NCBI RefSeq assembly: GCF_964026435.1
Contig: NZ_OZ032147.1
Coordinates: 434,001 to 498,000 of the forward strand
From: Rickettsia endosymbiont of Gonocerus acuteangulatus
GTDB lineage: Bacteria > Pseudomonadota > Alphaproteobacteria > Rickettsiales > Rickettsiaceae
Direction of reading: 5' to 3'
Length of the DNA: 64,000 nucleotides
Part shown: positions 39,452 to 49,466 of the stretch, piece after piece
Layout of the letters: every line of letters starts with the position of its first letter
Numbering within the stretch: position 1 is the stretch's first letter
The notes under the pieces: model-generated
Databases searched by the model: none
Seen by the model: the letters and a program-made list of their open reading frames with translations, nothing else
Told to the model about the DNA's origin: nothing
Made by a program: the position numbers and the translations under genes

Positions 39452-40429
39452 ATGCAAATAACTGTACGGGAAGCATTGCGTGATGCGATGCAAGAAGAGA
39501 TGATAAGAGATGACAAAGTTTTTGTCATGGGTGAAGAAGTCGCTGAGTATCAAGGGGCTTATAAAGTAACACAAGGATTGCTTGAGCAGTTTGGTTCTAA
39601 AAGAGTAATCGATACACCAATAACGGAATATGGTTTTGCTGGGCTTGCCGTCGGGGCAGCCTTTGCAGGACTTCGTCCGATCGTTGAGTTTATGACCTTT
39701 AACTTTGCTATGCAAGCGATGGATCATATAGTTAACTCGGCTGCTAAAACTCATTACATGTCAGGTGGTCAGGTCAGATGCCCAATAGTATTTAGAGGTC
39801 CAAACGGAGCAGCAAGTAGAGTAGCTGCTCAACACAGTCAAAACTATGCAGCTTTGTATGCTCATATACCTGGGCTGAAAGTAGTAGCCCCATATAGTGC
39901 TGAAGATCATAAAGGGCTGATGATTACAGCCATTAGAGACGATAATCCGGTTATTTTCTTAGAAAATGAGATTTTATATGGTTACAGTTTCAATATTTCT
40001 GAAAATATTGAGCCTATTCCGTTCGGTAAGGCAAAAATCTTAAAAGAGGGCGATAGTGTTACTATAGTGACATTCTCGATTCAGGTAAAACTTGCATTAG
40101 ATGCGGCAAATATTTTACAAAATGATAATATTAATTGTGAGGTTATAGATTTACGCACTATCAAACCGCTTGATATAGATACTATAATAGAGTCGGTAAA
40201 GAAAACCGGTCGTTTAGTTGTAGTTGAAGAAGGATGGTTTTTTGCCGGTGTTGGTGCAACTATCGCAGCTATCGTGATGAAAGAAGCATTTGATTATTTA
40301 GATGCACCAATAGAGATTGTCAGCGGTAAAGATGTACCTCTTCCTTATGCTGTGAATCTCGAAAAACTAGCACTACCAAGCGAAAACGACGTAATAGAAG
40401 CCGTTAAAAAAGCTTGTTATATTAAGTAG
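39452..40429 (+). CDS. pdhB: Pyruvate dehydrogenase E1 component, beta subunit
   Basis: 325 residues of the transketolase-like beta subunit. Motifs: [37 protein letters not shown] and a C-terminal transketolase_C domain with [10 protein letters not shown]. It is adjacent to pdhA in the same strand. Its 3' end overlaps the 3' end of a convergent hypothetical fragment by eight bases. Confidence 0.97.
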   Translation: MQITVREALRDAMQEEMIRDDKVFVMGEEVAEYQGAYKVTQGLLEQFGSKRVIDTPITEYGFAGLAVGAAFAGLRPIVEFMTFNFAMQAMDHIVNSAAKTHYMSGGQVRCPIVFRGPNGAASRVAAQHSQNYAALYAHIPGLKVVAPYSAEDHKGLMITAIRDDNPVIFLENEILYGYSFNISENIEPIPFGKAKILKEGDSVTIVTFSIQVKLALDAANILQNDNINCEVIDLRTIKPLDIDTIIESVKKTGRLVVVEEGWFFAGVGATIAAIVMKEAFDYLDAPIEIVSGKDVPLPYAVNLEKLALPSENDVIEAVKKACYIK

Positions 40430-40762
40430 ATTTACTACCGATTAATTCCACTTCGTCTATAATAGGATTGTCAGGTACATTATTTGTATTAGAAAACGCA
40501 AGAAATAAATTATCTAGCTCATCATATGAGGTAGTTGTTGTTTTATTATTTGCAGGGTTAAGATTTTTATCTAATTTATTATTTGCAATAGATGAATACA
40601 AAATGTTAGTACTATCTTCAGAATTAATTATAGTTTTATGTTTCTTTGAATTAATTTCTGGTTCTGTATTTTGTTTACGCTTGCGTGCAAGAGGTTCTAG
40701 GTAATTAGCTTTAGAAGCAGTTGGGTCTATATGGCTTGTAAGGAGCGGGGCTATGCGAGGTA
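40422..40762 (-). pseudogene. Hypothetical protein, C-terminal fragment cut by IS630
   Basis: The minus-strand frame is open from the IS630 boundary to TAA at 40422, about 113 residues: APLLTSHIDPTASKANYLEP, a basic patch (LARKRKQN), then a polar, Asn/Thr/Ser-rich tail ending [13 protein letters not shown]. No family is recognised. The N-terminal part is missing because a type-2 IS630 sits there. Confidence 0.55.
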
Positions 40763-41418
40763 TAGCTTAATGCGATAAGGTAGTGATTTTTTAAGAGCAT
40801 AGTAAACAGCATCAAAAAAGTGCTCAAAATTAGAAATAGTTTTTCTTATTTCATTCTTGATTTTAAACCAGTAATGCTCAATAGGATTTAAGTCAGGAGA
40901 GTAAGTTGGTAAAAATAAAATACTGCAACCAACAGATTCAATTAACGTTTTCACTTTTGTACTTTTATGAAAATTAATATTATCCATTACTACTATCTGA
41001 CCAGCCTTTAATTCCTTGATCAATATCTCTTGTACATAAGTTTCAAAAATGTCCTTATTACATGTCCCATCAAATATTATTGGGGCAATAATATCTTTGA
41101 CACACAGCCCAGCAATCATACTAATCCGTGATTTATGTTGATAGACCTTTTCACCATAACATCTTTGACCGATAATGCTCCACCCGTGTTCTCTACAGCT
41201 ATTATCTTCTATCCCAGACTCATCGATAAATACTAAATCTTGTTTATCTATAGTTTTTAGTTTCAATATAAACTCATTCCTTAGACCAATATCCCTTTTG
41301 GGATGAAGAAAAGTTTTTTTTATAACTATAACCTAATTTATTAAGCAATCTTGATATCGTACTTGCAGATACTTTTTGACTCCAGTTATTAGCTAGCTCC
41401 ATGGTGGTTTTATCAAAA

Positions 41419-41543
41419 CAAAACTTACGCTATGTTATAGCAAATATGCTAAAAACTCTTATTACACAGCAATGTTTTATAGTGAAGCACTTCATAATAT
41501 CCCTTAATTCATGGGCATTATATCAAACATAGCGTAAGTTTTG
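41419..41543. mobile_element. 125-bp MITE, copy 2
   Basis: Termini CAAAACTTACGCTATG / CATAGCGTAAGTTTTG, flanked by a direct repeat AAAA (41415-41418 and 41544-41547). The intact IS630 type-2 sequence has a single TATCAAAATTTAA here, confirming transposition with a 4-bp duplication. Confidence 0.94.
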
Positions 41544-41571
41544 AAAATTTAATTCTATAAATTTTTTAAAT

Positions 41572-42096
41572 CTCTTTTGGGTATATTCCCCGCCGCTTGC
41601 GGCGTAATATGGCGGAATGAGCAAATATATACATAAAAGTCATAATGTTACGGTACTGCTGTATCACATGGTATTTCCAGCAAAATATCGCCGAGCAGTG
41701 TTTGACGTATCAGTTGATCAAGTATTACGAGAAATATGTTTAGAGATAGAAAAGAGATATCAAATAAAATTTTTAGAAATAGGGGTTGATGAAGATCATG
41801 TCCATTTTTTGGTACAATCTGTACCAACCTATAGCGTAACAAAAATAGTAACAACAATTAAAAGTGTTACAGCTCGTCAAATATTTAGACAGTGTCCACA
41901 GGTAAAGAAACAATTATGGGGTGGAGAATTTTGGACTGATGGATATTTTACGAGTACGGTAGGTAAGCATGGAAATGAGAATATGATAGGAAAATACGTA
42001 AAAAACCAAGGCAAGGAATATCAGAAACTGCATGAGGATCATCAGCTAGCTTTCTTCTAAAATACCCCGCTGCTTGCGGCGGGGATTACTTTTATT
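41572..42096 (+). mobile_element. IS200/IS605-family insertion sequence, copy 3 (525 bp)
   Basis: The 5' flank is TTTTTTAAAT and the right flank CCCTCTATG. The uninterrupted type-2 IS630 reads TTTTTTAAATCCCTCTATG at this point, so there is no duplication or loss. Confidence 0.95.
41617..42060 (+). CDS. tnpA: IS200/IS605-family Y1 transposase TnpA
   Basis: Identical 147-residue protein to the other three copies. HVH 61-63, Tyr127. Confidence 0.95.
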   Translation: MSKYIHKSHNVTVLLYHMVFPAKYRRAVFDVSVDQVLREICLEIEKRYQIKFLEIGVDEDHVHFLVQSVPTYSVTKIVTTIKSVTARQIFRQCPQVKKQLWGGEFWTDGYFTSTVGKHGNENMIGKYVKNQGKEYQKLHEDHQLAFF

Positions 42097-42964
42097 CCCT
42101 CTATGTCTCTTATTATTCTACGATGTCCTGTATGATAACCACTTTTTGCTTTGACATCCCCAGTTTGTTTCTTTAATTTTTTCCACTCTATTATAGTCTT
42201 CCTACTAATAGAGTATATCTCTGAAGTCTCTTTTATTGTTTTGAAAATGCAAGGACTAAGTAGAACAAAACCTATAAATTTTCTGCCCAAATTTCATTGG
42301 GGGTTTTATAACCAAAAATCTTTCTTGGCATGTTATTTAAAATCTCAGCAACATTGTCAAGACCTCTTTGTGTAACGGTAGTAATATCTGTATTTTTAGG
42401 TAAAATTCTATGAATCATAGAATTCATTTTTTCCACTAATGCTTTTTGTCTAGGGCGGTATGGATCACAAAAGAAAGTTTGAAACCCAGATAGTCTATAG
42501 GCAACATGCCCCACAAACTCTTTGCCATTATCCATAGTAATAGTCTTTCTCACACTATTTGGAAGAGTTTTTATCTTTCTTAAAAAACCATTGGTAACTG
42601 TTGTAGCTCTCTTGGAGTTATTCAGCACTAAAATAATCTTTTGACTCTTTATTATCCACCAGTGCACCAATATTCATACTTTGATTACCTTTATAAAATG
42701 TAAGATCTGCCTCAAAATTCCCTACTTCTACCTTTTTCGTAGCTATTGCATCACACTGATGTATTGAGATCCTTTGTGGTATAATGATCCTTTGACGCCT
42801 CTTCCCTCTTTCTTGCCTTTTATATCTTTTAGAAGGTAAATAGCTATATAACTTTAATTTAGCTGCTACTGCAGAAGTGTAAACAAATCTATATATACTT
42901 TCTGTACTGATACACAAAGCTGTATTTTTGTCTAGTTTTAACTTTCCGGCTATAGCATAAATCA

Positions 42965-43525
42965 TTAAGATACTGACAATTTAATAGTATTAAAAACAGC
43001 ATCATAAAATGTTTCAAAATCTCCTACAACTTTCCTAATTTCATTTTTTATCTTAAACCAGTAATGCTCTATAGGATTTAAATCAGGAGAGTAAGTTGGT
43101 AAATACAATATGGTACAACCAACGGATTCAATGAACTCTTTAACTTTAGAATTTTTATGAAAATTAATGTTATCCATAATAACGGTTTGCCCAGGTTGTA
43201 ATTCTGTAATTAATACATCCCTAATATAAGTTTTAAAGACCTCTGTATTACAATTACCTTCAAATATTACAGGAGCAATAAGATTACCATTACAAAGACC
43301 AGCTATCATACTTATTCTAAATTTATGTTGATACACCTTTTCTCCATAACACCTTTGTCCTATAATGCTCCATCCATACTCTTTGCAAGCATTATCCTCT
43401 ATTCCAGATTCATCAAGATATACTAATTTGTCTTTTGTGATGGTTTGTATCTTTGCTATAAATTCATTTCTTAATTTAATATCTCTTTTCGGATGAAAAT
43501 GAGTTTTGTTTATAGCTATAGCCAA
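42965..43525 (-). CDS. IS630 type-1 transposase, OrfB
   Basis: 186 residues with the complete catalytic core (LDESG, MDNINFHK, NPIEHYW), in the frame shifted relative to OrfA; overlaps OrfA by 50 bases. Confidence 0.85.
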   Translation of the reverse strand: MAIAINKTHFHPKRDIKLRNEFIAKIQTITKDKLVYLDESGIEDNACKEYGWSIIGQRCYGEKVYQHKFRISMIAGLCNGNLIAPVIFEGNCNTEVFKTYIRDVLITELQPGQTVIMDNINFHKNSKVKEFIESVGCTILYLPTYSPDLNPIEHYWFKIKNEIRKVVGDFETFYDAVFNTIKLSVS

Positions 43526-43835
43526 GTTTTCTGATTTGTCTTAAAATAGTTACAGATGCAATATTACCCCATTGCTTTGCTAACTCCTTTGATGTTTTAT
43601 TCATATTAGCTTTAAAAAATTCTTTAAAAGATTCTGAATCTTTTATCTTATGACTATGTCCTTTCTGATAACCAGTTGCTGCTTCTAAAGTACCTTGCTT
43701 ATCTTTTAATTTTTTCCATTTATATATAGTATCACGACTTACATTAAATAATTTACTTACCTTACTTATTCGTATCCCTGCTTCTACAGCTTTTATAACT
43801 CTTAGTCTTAGTTCTATTGCATATGCTCGTGCCAT
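43476..43835 (-). CDS. IS630 type-1 transposase, OrfA
   Basis: 119 residues, identical to the OrfA at 22626, with the HTH SKLFNVSRDTIYKWKK and the same AAACAAAA junction. Confidence 0.85.
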   Translation of the reverse strand: MARAYAIELRLRVIKAVEAGIRISKVSKLFNVSRDTIYKWKKLKDKQGTLEAATGYQKGHSHKIKDSESFKEFFKANMNKTSKELAKQWGNIASVTILRQIRKLGYSYKQNSFSSEKRY

Positions 43836-44074
43836 ATCTCTTTACATGCTTGTTAATATTTGCTTACTATAACATGATACTCTCGCTCTGTCAGTACCTT
43901 AATGACTTATGCTATATAGCATCCGGCGACCATTTCTTGCGAATCATAGCATTTTTAATATAATCTAACAACATAGGGTTCTTTTCTATTTTTAATAACT
44001 CTTGCTGATACATCCTGTTTTCATATTTTTCCTGAGCAACACAAGGCATATACTTATCTTTTACCTTATTTCTT

Positions 44075-44583
44075 CAAAACTTACGCTATGTTTGGTTCTA
44101 AATATCGTAAAGATGGAGAACGCAGCTGTTGTTGCATATAGTCATCTAAAAGCCCTAACTTTATTTGGTAAACCGTTTTACCGATTGTATTTGCAGTCCT
44201 TTTGAGAAATGCCCAAACTAAAAATGCACAACTAATATGATTACGTTGAATACGCTGTTTCCTGCATTGACAACGTTCTATCCCAGTAAGTTGCTTAATT
44301 TCTCTGTGCATGCTCTCAATTACCCATCGAAAGCCACACTCATCTTGTGCAGCTTTAGAAGATTTTTGAGTTTTGTTATTGGTAACAACATACTCAACTC
44401 TGTTGGTAGGAACAGTAAATTTAAACAAATTAACATGCTTATTTTTAGCAAAGCCTTTTATATGAATCTCTACTCCATGCCTGATCTCTTCATCTGAAAA
44501 TGTCAACTCTTTTACAGCTTTATAAGGTTTAGAATCGTGTGTTTTACTAACGTTTCTATTGGCTTTAATAGGGGCATAATAAT
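44075..44583 (-). mobile_element. IS4/IS701-like element fragment, copy c
   Basis: Left terminus CAAAACTTACGCTATG at 44075, preceded by TCTT (44071-44074). It contains the C-terminal half of the transposase from YYAPIKANRNVSKTHDSKP to the stop at 44081. The rest is missing; another copy begins at 44584. Confidence 0.88.
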
Positions 44584-45689
44584 CAAAACTTACGCTATGA
44601 GTAAAAAAGTGATAAATTATTGTAAAAATAATTAAACATGTCAAAGAGGATAAAGTTGCAAGCAATACCAATTAATAGGACAGATTATTGTCAATTTTTA
44701 ATAGTTAGCCAAAAGAATTATAGTTTAACCTACTACGCTGAACATGCAAAGAAATGTAGTCATGATGTTATTAATAGATTTTTAAGGAATGAAAAATATA
44801 CACCTTCTTTGTTATGGGAACACATCAAGAATGATGTTATTTTTTCATCTAATGGATATACAATATTTGATGATACGGTTTTAAATAAAAGGAATACGAA
44901 GCAAATAGAAATTGCAAGATCGCAGTACAGTGGAGCTACAGGTAGAGTTACTAAAGGTATAGGAGTAGTGAGTCTGGTATATTATAACCCTGATATTAAT
45001 AAGTTTTGGGTAATAGATTATCGAATTTTTGCACCTGATCATGATGGAGCAACAAAACTAGAACACCTATTAAACATGTTAAATAATGCTGTTTATAGCA
45101 AGAAGATTCCTTTTCACAGTACTTTTTGACACATGGTATTCTACACACAAAATTATGCAACATGTTGACTCTCTGGGGAAATATTATTATGCCCCTATTA
45201 AAGCCAATAGAAACGTTAGTAAAACGCACGATTCTAAACCTTATAAAACTGTAAAAGAGTTGACATTTTCAGATGAAGAGATCAGGTATGGAGAGAGATT
45301 CATATAAAAGGCTTTGCTAAAAATAAGCATGTTAATTTGTTTAAATTTACTGTTCCTACCAACAGAGTTGAGTATGTTGTTACCAATAACAAAACTCAAA
45401 AATCTTCTAAAGCTGCACAAGATGAGTGTGGCTTTCGATGGGTAATTGAGAGCATGCACAGAGAAATTAAGCAACTTACTGGGATAGAACGTTGTCAATG
45501 CAGGAAACAGCGTATTCAACGTAATCATATTAGTTGGGCATTTTTAGTTTGGGCATTTCTCAAAAGGACTGCAAATACAATCGGTAAAACGGTTTACCAA
45601 ATAAAGTTAGGGCTTTTAGATGACTATATGCAACAACAGCTGCGTTCTCCATCTTTACGATATTTAGAACCAAACATAGCGTAAGTTTT
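44584..45689 (+). mobile_element. IS4/IS701-like element, copy d (opposite orientation)
   Basis: The 5' terminus CAAAACTTACGCTATGAG at 44584 and 3' terminus ...CATAGCGTAAGTTTT at 45689, lacking only the last G, where it joins an IS630 fragment. Flanks do not match, so the copy sits at a recombination junction. Confidence 0.87.
44638..45684 (+). pseudogene. IS4/IS701-like transposase, frameshifted
   Basis: Starts like the intact copies (MSKRIKLQAIPINRTDYCQF) but loses two bases near 45115 (CCTTTTCACAGT against CCTTTTCAAACAGT), ending that frame at 45129. A second indel lies near 45290 (TGGAGAGAG against TGGAGTAGAG). All three frames together cover the full transposase. Confidence 0.87.
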
Positions 45690-46287
45690 ACTATTTTAAG
45701 ACAAATCAGAAAACTTGGCTATAGCTATAAACAAAACTCATTTTCATCCGAAAAGAGATATTAAATTAAGAAATGAATTTATAGCAAAGATACAAACCAT
45801 CACAAAAGACAAATTAGTATATCTTGATGAATCTGGAATAGAGGATAATGCTTGCAAAGAGTATGGATGGAGCATTATAGGACAAAGGTGTTATGGAGAA
45901 AAGGTGTATCAACATAAATTTAGAATAAGTATGATAGCTGGTCTTTGTAATGGTAATCTTATTGCTCCTGTAATATTTGAAGGTAATTGTAATACAGAGG
46001 TCTTTAAAACTTATATTAGGGATGTATTAATTACAGAATTACAACCTGGGCAAACCGTTATTATGGATAACATTAATTTTCATAAAAATTCTAAAGTTAA
46101 AGAGTTCATTGAATCCGTTGGTTGTACCATATTGTATTTACCAACTTACTCTCCTGATTTAAATCCTATAGAGCATTACTGGTTTAAGATAAAAAATGAA
46201 ATTAGGAAAGTTGTAGGAGATTTTGAAACATTTTATGATGCTGTTTTTAATACTATTAAATTGTCAGTATCTTAATGATTTATGCTA
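45690..46287 (+). mobile_element. IS630-family element type 1, 3' fragment
   Basis: Begins in mid-element (ACTATTTTAAGACAAATCAG) and runs to the right terminus ...TTATGCTA. The flanking TA (46288-46289) leads directly into virB4 sequence, so this insertion interrupted virB4. It contains a complete OrfB (45715-46275, 186 residues with LDESG, MDNINFHK, NPIEHYW), but no OrfA. Confidence 0.88.
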
Positions 46288-47411
46288 TACCTACCAAAAT
46301 GCCGCAGGCGTATTGTTTTCAAAGCAGTTAGAGTTCTTTAATTTCCTGATTTCAAATGTTTGGCAAAAAATACCAGTACTAAAAAAACCTATCTACGAGA
46401 CATTTGGAACAAATGACGTATATTTTGCCAATCAGAACGGACAAATTAACACATCAATAGGCAAGAAGTTCTTTAAAATCATTGAGATATTAGAGTTTCC
46501 AGATAGCAGCAATAGTTTAAGTATGAGTAGCTTACTAATATCTGATTGTGATTTCGTATTAACACAATCTTTCTCGTGCGTAAGCAAAAGAAAATCTTTG
46601 AGTTTCATTAACAATGTAATTAAGAAGCTCAGAGCTTCGGAAGATGACGCATTAACGCAAAGAGATGATTTAATTGATGCTAAAGACGAACTTGCTGGTA
46701 ATGAGATTTTCTTTGGCAAGTATCATTTTAGCTTAGTGGTATATGGTAATTCTTTAGAGGAAACAAAACAAAGCACAAATAAGCAGATGAGTATCTTAAG
46801 TAATTTAGGCTTTGTACCAATACTTGCTGAATTATCATTATATGGTAATTTTTTCTCGCAACTTCCTGCCGTATTTGACTACAGACCTCGTCTTTCTTCT
46901 ATGACAGGTAGACATTTTGTAGATTTTGCAACAAAACTTACGCTATGTTATAGCAAATATGCTAAAAACTCTTATTACACAGCAATGTTTTATAGTGAAG
47001 CACTTCATAATATCCCTTAATTCATGGGCATTATATCAAACATAGCGTAAGTTTTGTGCAAGTTTCCACAATTTTGAAAGTGGCAAAAGAGACCAGAATT
47101 GTTGGGGGGAGGCTCTAGCAATCCTTAAAACTCCTAATAAGCAGGCTTACTACTTAAATCTTCACGAGTCAAAACTTGGCAAAGATGAGTTTGGTGAAAA
47201 GAACAACGCAAGTACTTCAGTAATAGGCTCTACAGGTTCTGGTAAGACTATGTTACTATCCTTCTTACAAATATGCTTGCAGAAATACAACCACAAAGAG
47301 TCTTTTGACCAAAATTCAAAAAGCAAGAAACTTACTACAATCTTTTTAGACAAGGATATAGGAGCTGAGTTAAATATCAGAGCACTTGTGTTAGCAACGG
47401 AAGTAAAATGA
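46288..47411 (+). pseudogene. virB4: VirB4-type T4SS ATPase fragment, split by a MITE
   Basis: Central portion of a P-type VirB4: NAAGVLFSKQLEFFNFLI, the QSFSCVSKRKSLSFINN segment, GKYHFSLVVYG, YRPRLSSMTGRHFVDF, then, after the MITE (46932-47056), SFHNFESGKRDQNCWGEAL, YYLNLHESK and the Walker A GSTGSGKTMLLSF. The frame then ends at TGA 47409-47411. The N-terminus is cut by IS630 and the Walker B half is absent. Excising the MITE with one copy of TGCAA restores the frame (DFASFHNF). Non-functional. Confidence 0.9.
46932..47056. mobile_element. 125-bp MITE, copy 3
   Basis: Same termini and orientation as copy 2, flanked by TGCAA on both sides (46927-46931 and 47057-47061), a 5-bp duplication within virB4. 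Confidence 0.94.
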
Positions 47412-48155
47412 TACAGTATTAAAGTAATATCTTCTGAATAAGGAGGTAATGAATAGATTATGCAATGACAGATATTATTGCCGAGGGGTGACAGTTTTCT
47501 TTGCCGATAATAAAATAGACATCTAAACAAATTAATTAGTTGCAAAGATGTCTGGGAAAAGAATAACACACCAACAAGTAAAGGTATATATGACATTAAG
47601 AAAAGCAGGTTTAAACCAAGTTATTGCATCAGCTAAAGCAGGATTTTCAGAACGTACTGCTAGAAATATAGAAAGAAGAGGGCTACCACAAAAACAATGT
47701 AAAAAAGTTTCTAAACGTATTAATGATCCTTTAGACAAAGTGTGGGAACCAATTATAGTGCCTTTATTAGAACAAATACCACATTTAACATCATTAACAT
47801 TATTAGAATATCTACAGGATCATCATCCTGGAGAATATCCGGATAGTATATTAAGAACTATGCAAAGACGTGTTAGTAAGTGGAAAGCACTACATGGTCC
47901 GGAGAAAGAAATTGTTTTTCGTCAGTTACATGAACCGGGACATCAATGTTTATCAGATTTCACTTTCTTAAAAGGTATTAATATTACAATTAAAGGTCAG
48001 GTATTTCAGCATATTTTATATCACTTTCGCTTAGCTTATAGCAATTGGTCTTTTATGAAAATTATTCAAGGTGGAGAGAGCTTTACTGCTTTATCTCAAT
48101 CACTACAGGATGCTTTATGGAAGTTAGGTGGCTGCCCACGTGAGCATAGAACAGA
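47412..48155 (+). pseudogene. IS21-family IstA transposase, truncated (second IS21 type)
   Basis: Coding from MSGKRITHQQVKVYMTL (47548) with an N-terminal HTH (ASAKAGFSERTARNIERRG) to ...LGGCPREHRTD, cut by the IS4/IS701-like element at 48156. It contains CLSDFTFLKG (probable first Asp). It is clearly different from the IstA at 8304. The region 47412-47547 upstream is probably its left end; no istB is present. Confidence 0.82.
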
Positions 48156-49265
48156 CAAAACTTACGCTATGTTTGGTTCTAAATATCGTAAAGATGGAGA
48201 ACGCAGCTGTTGTTGCATATAGTCATCTAAAAGCCCTAACTTTATTTGGTAAACCGTTTTACCGATTGTATTTGCAGTCCTTTTGAGAAATGCCCAAACT
48301 AAAAATGCCCAACTAATATGATTACGTTGAATACGCTGTTTCCTGCATTGACAACGTTCTATCCCAGTAAGTTGCTTAATTTCTCTGTGCATGCTCTCAA
48401 TTACCCATCGAAAGCCACACTCATCTTGTGCAGCTTTAGAAGATTTGTGAGTTTTGTTATTGGTAACAACATACTCAACTCTGTTGGTAGGAACAGTAAA
48501 TTTAAACAAATTAACATGCTTATTTTTAGCAAAGCCTTTTATATGAATCTCTACTCCATGCCTGATCTCTTCATCTGAAAATGTCAACTCTTTTACAGCT
48601 TTATAAGGTTTAGAATCGTGCGTTTTACTAACGTTTCTATTGGCTTTAATAGGGGCATAATAATATTTCCCCAGAGAGTCAACATGTTGCATAATTTTGT
48701 GTGTAGAATACCATGTGTCAAAAAGTACTGTTTGAAAAGGAATCTTCTTGCTATAAACAGCATTATTTAACATGTTTAATAGGTGTTCTAGTTTTGTTGC
48801 TCCATCATGATCAGGTGCAAAAATTCGATAATCTATTACCCAAAACTTATTAATATCAGGGTTATAATATACCAGACTCACTACTCCTATACCTTTAGTA
48901 ACTCTACCTGTAGCTCCACTGTACTGCGATCTTGCAATTTCTATTTGCTTCGTATTCCTTTTATTTAAAACCGTATCATCAAATATTGTATATCCATTAG
49001 ATGAAAAAATAACATCATTCTTGATGTGTTCCCATAACAAAGAAGGTGTATATTTTTCATTCCTTAAAAATCTATTAATAACATCATGACTACATTTCTT
49101 TGCATGTTCAGCGTAGTAGGTTAAACTATAATTCTTTTGGCTAACTATTAAAAATTGACAATAATCTGTCCTATTAATTGGTATTGCTTGCAACTTTATC
49201 CTCTTTGACATGTTTAATTATTTTTACAATAATTTATCACTTTTTTACTCATAGCGTAAGTTTTG
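48156..49265 (-). mobile_element. IS4/IS701-like element, copy e (1110 bp, intact)
   Basis: Complete termini CAAAACTTACGCTATG / CATAGCGTAAGTTTTG. The right flank is TCTT (49266-49269), which pairs with the TCTT before copy c at 44071; the left flank (CAGA) does not match. It is the longest intact copy here. Confidence 0.94.
48162..49211 (-). CDS. IS4/IS701-like DDE transposase (349 aa)
   Basis: Full-length frame with FDDTVLNK, VLFDTWYST and ESMHREIKQ catalytic segments and the undeleted SWAFLVWAFLKRT. Probably the source of transposase for all elements with these termini, including the MITEs. Confidence 0.93.
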   Translation of the reverse strand: MSKRIKLQAIPINRTDYCQFLIVSQKNYSLTYYAEHAKKCSHDVINRFLRNEKYTPSLLWEHIKNDVIFSSNGYTIFDDTVLNKRNTKQIEIARSQYSGATGRVTKGIGVVSLVYYNPDINKFWVIDYRIFAPDHDGATKLEHLLNMLNNAVYSKKIPFQTVLFDTWYSTHKIMQHVDSLGKYYYAPIKANRNVSKTHDSKPYKAVKELTFSDEEIRHGVEIHIKGFAKNKHVNLFKFTVPTNRVEYVVTNNKTHKSSKAAQDECGFRWVIESMHREIKQLTGIERCQCRKQRIQRNHISWAFLVWAFLKRTANTIGKTVYQIKLGLLDDYMQQQLRSPSLRYLEPNIA

Positions 49266-49466
49266 TCTTTTTAGCTCCATACTAATAGTGCTTTTAGACC
49301 TCGTAAGATGTTGTGCTATCTTATTAATACTGACTCCTAGGTCATACATTCTTTTTATCTCATATCTCTCTTCTCGAGATAAGTGTCTATATTTTCTGTT
49401 CATCATTACCTATTTAAAATCTTATTATTTTAAATAGGTTCTGTTCTACTTACTTATAGTATTTTC

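Larger units (their letters stand above)
40763..42242 (-). mobile_element. IS630-family element type 2, interrupted by a MITE and IS200
   Basis: The right end TAGCTTAATGCGATAAGG begins at 40763 after a TA. The element reads 40763-41418, then a MITE (41419-41543), 41544-41571, an IS200 (41572-42096) and 42097-42242, where an IS30 cuts off its first 60 bp or so of coding sequence. Comparing flanks with the 21.8-kb copy gives base-exact insertion points. Confidence 0.88.
40771..42242 (-). pseudogene. IS630-family transposase type 2, multiply interrupted
   Basis: The catalytic half at 40771-41266 is complete (VFIDESGIEDNS, VVMDNINFHKS and SPDLNPIEHYW). The upstream DNA-binding half is in another frame across the A-rich junction, split by the MITE and by IS200, and lacks its first 20 residues. 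Confidence 0.85.
42953..43914 (-). mobile_element. IS630-family element type 1, full-length copy (962 bp)
   Basis: Ends TAGCATAAATCATTAAGATA and ...ACCTTAATGACTTATGCTA; inserted at the first TA of GGCTATAGCATCC in IS30, with TA duplicated (right flank TATAGCATCC). Confidence 0.94.
42243..49466 (-). mobile_element. IS30-family element, copy c, split into three parts
   Basis: Left end GAAAATGCAAGGACTAAG at 42243; right end ...CTTATAGTATTTTC at 49466. IS30 sequence occupies 42243-42952, 43915-44074 and 49266-49466. The first gap is an IS630 type-1 element, the second a 5.2-kb block bounded by IS4/IS701-like ends. Joining the three parts reproduces the order of the uninterrupted IS30 copy at 53689-54753, so all were once contiguous. 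The transposase also has an internal frameshift (CTTTATTATCC near 42650). Confidence 0.88.

Noticed and set aside
40468-40704. Plus-strand frame downstream of pdhB encoding a hydrophobic peptide
   Set aside because: Poor start context; the minus-strand frame runs the whole interval to the IS630 boundary and has a natural polar protein composition, so it is the better explanation.
46432-46719. Minus-strand open frame within the virB4 fragment
   Set aside because: The plus strand has clear VirB4 motifs continuing across the MITE; the opposite frame has none.
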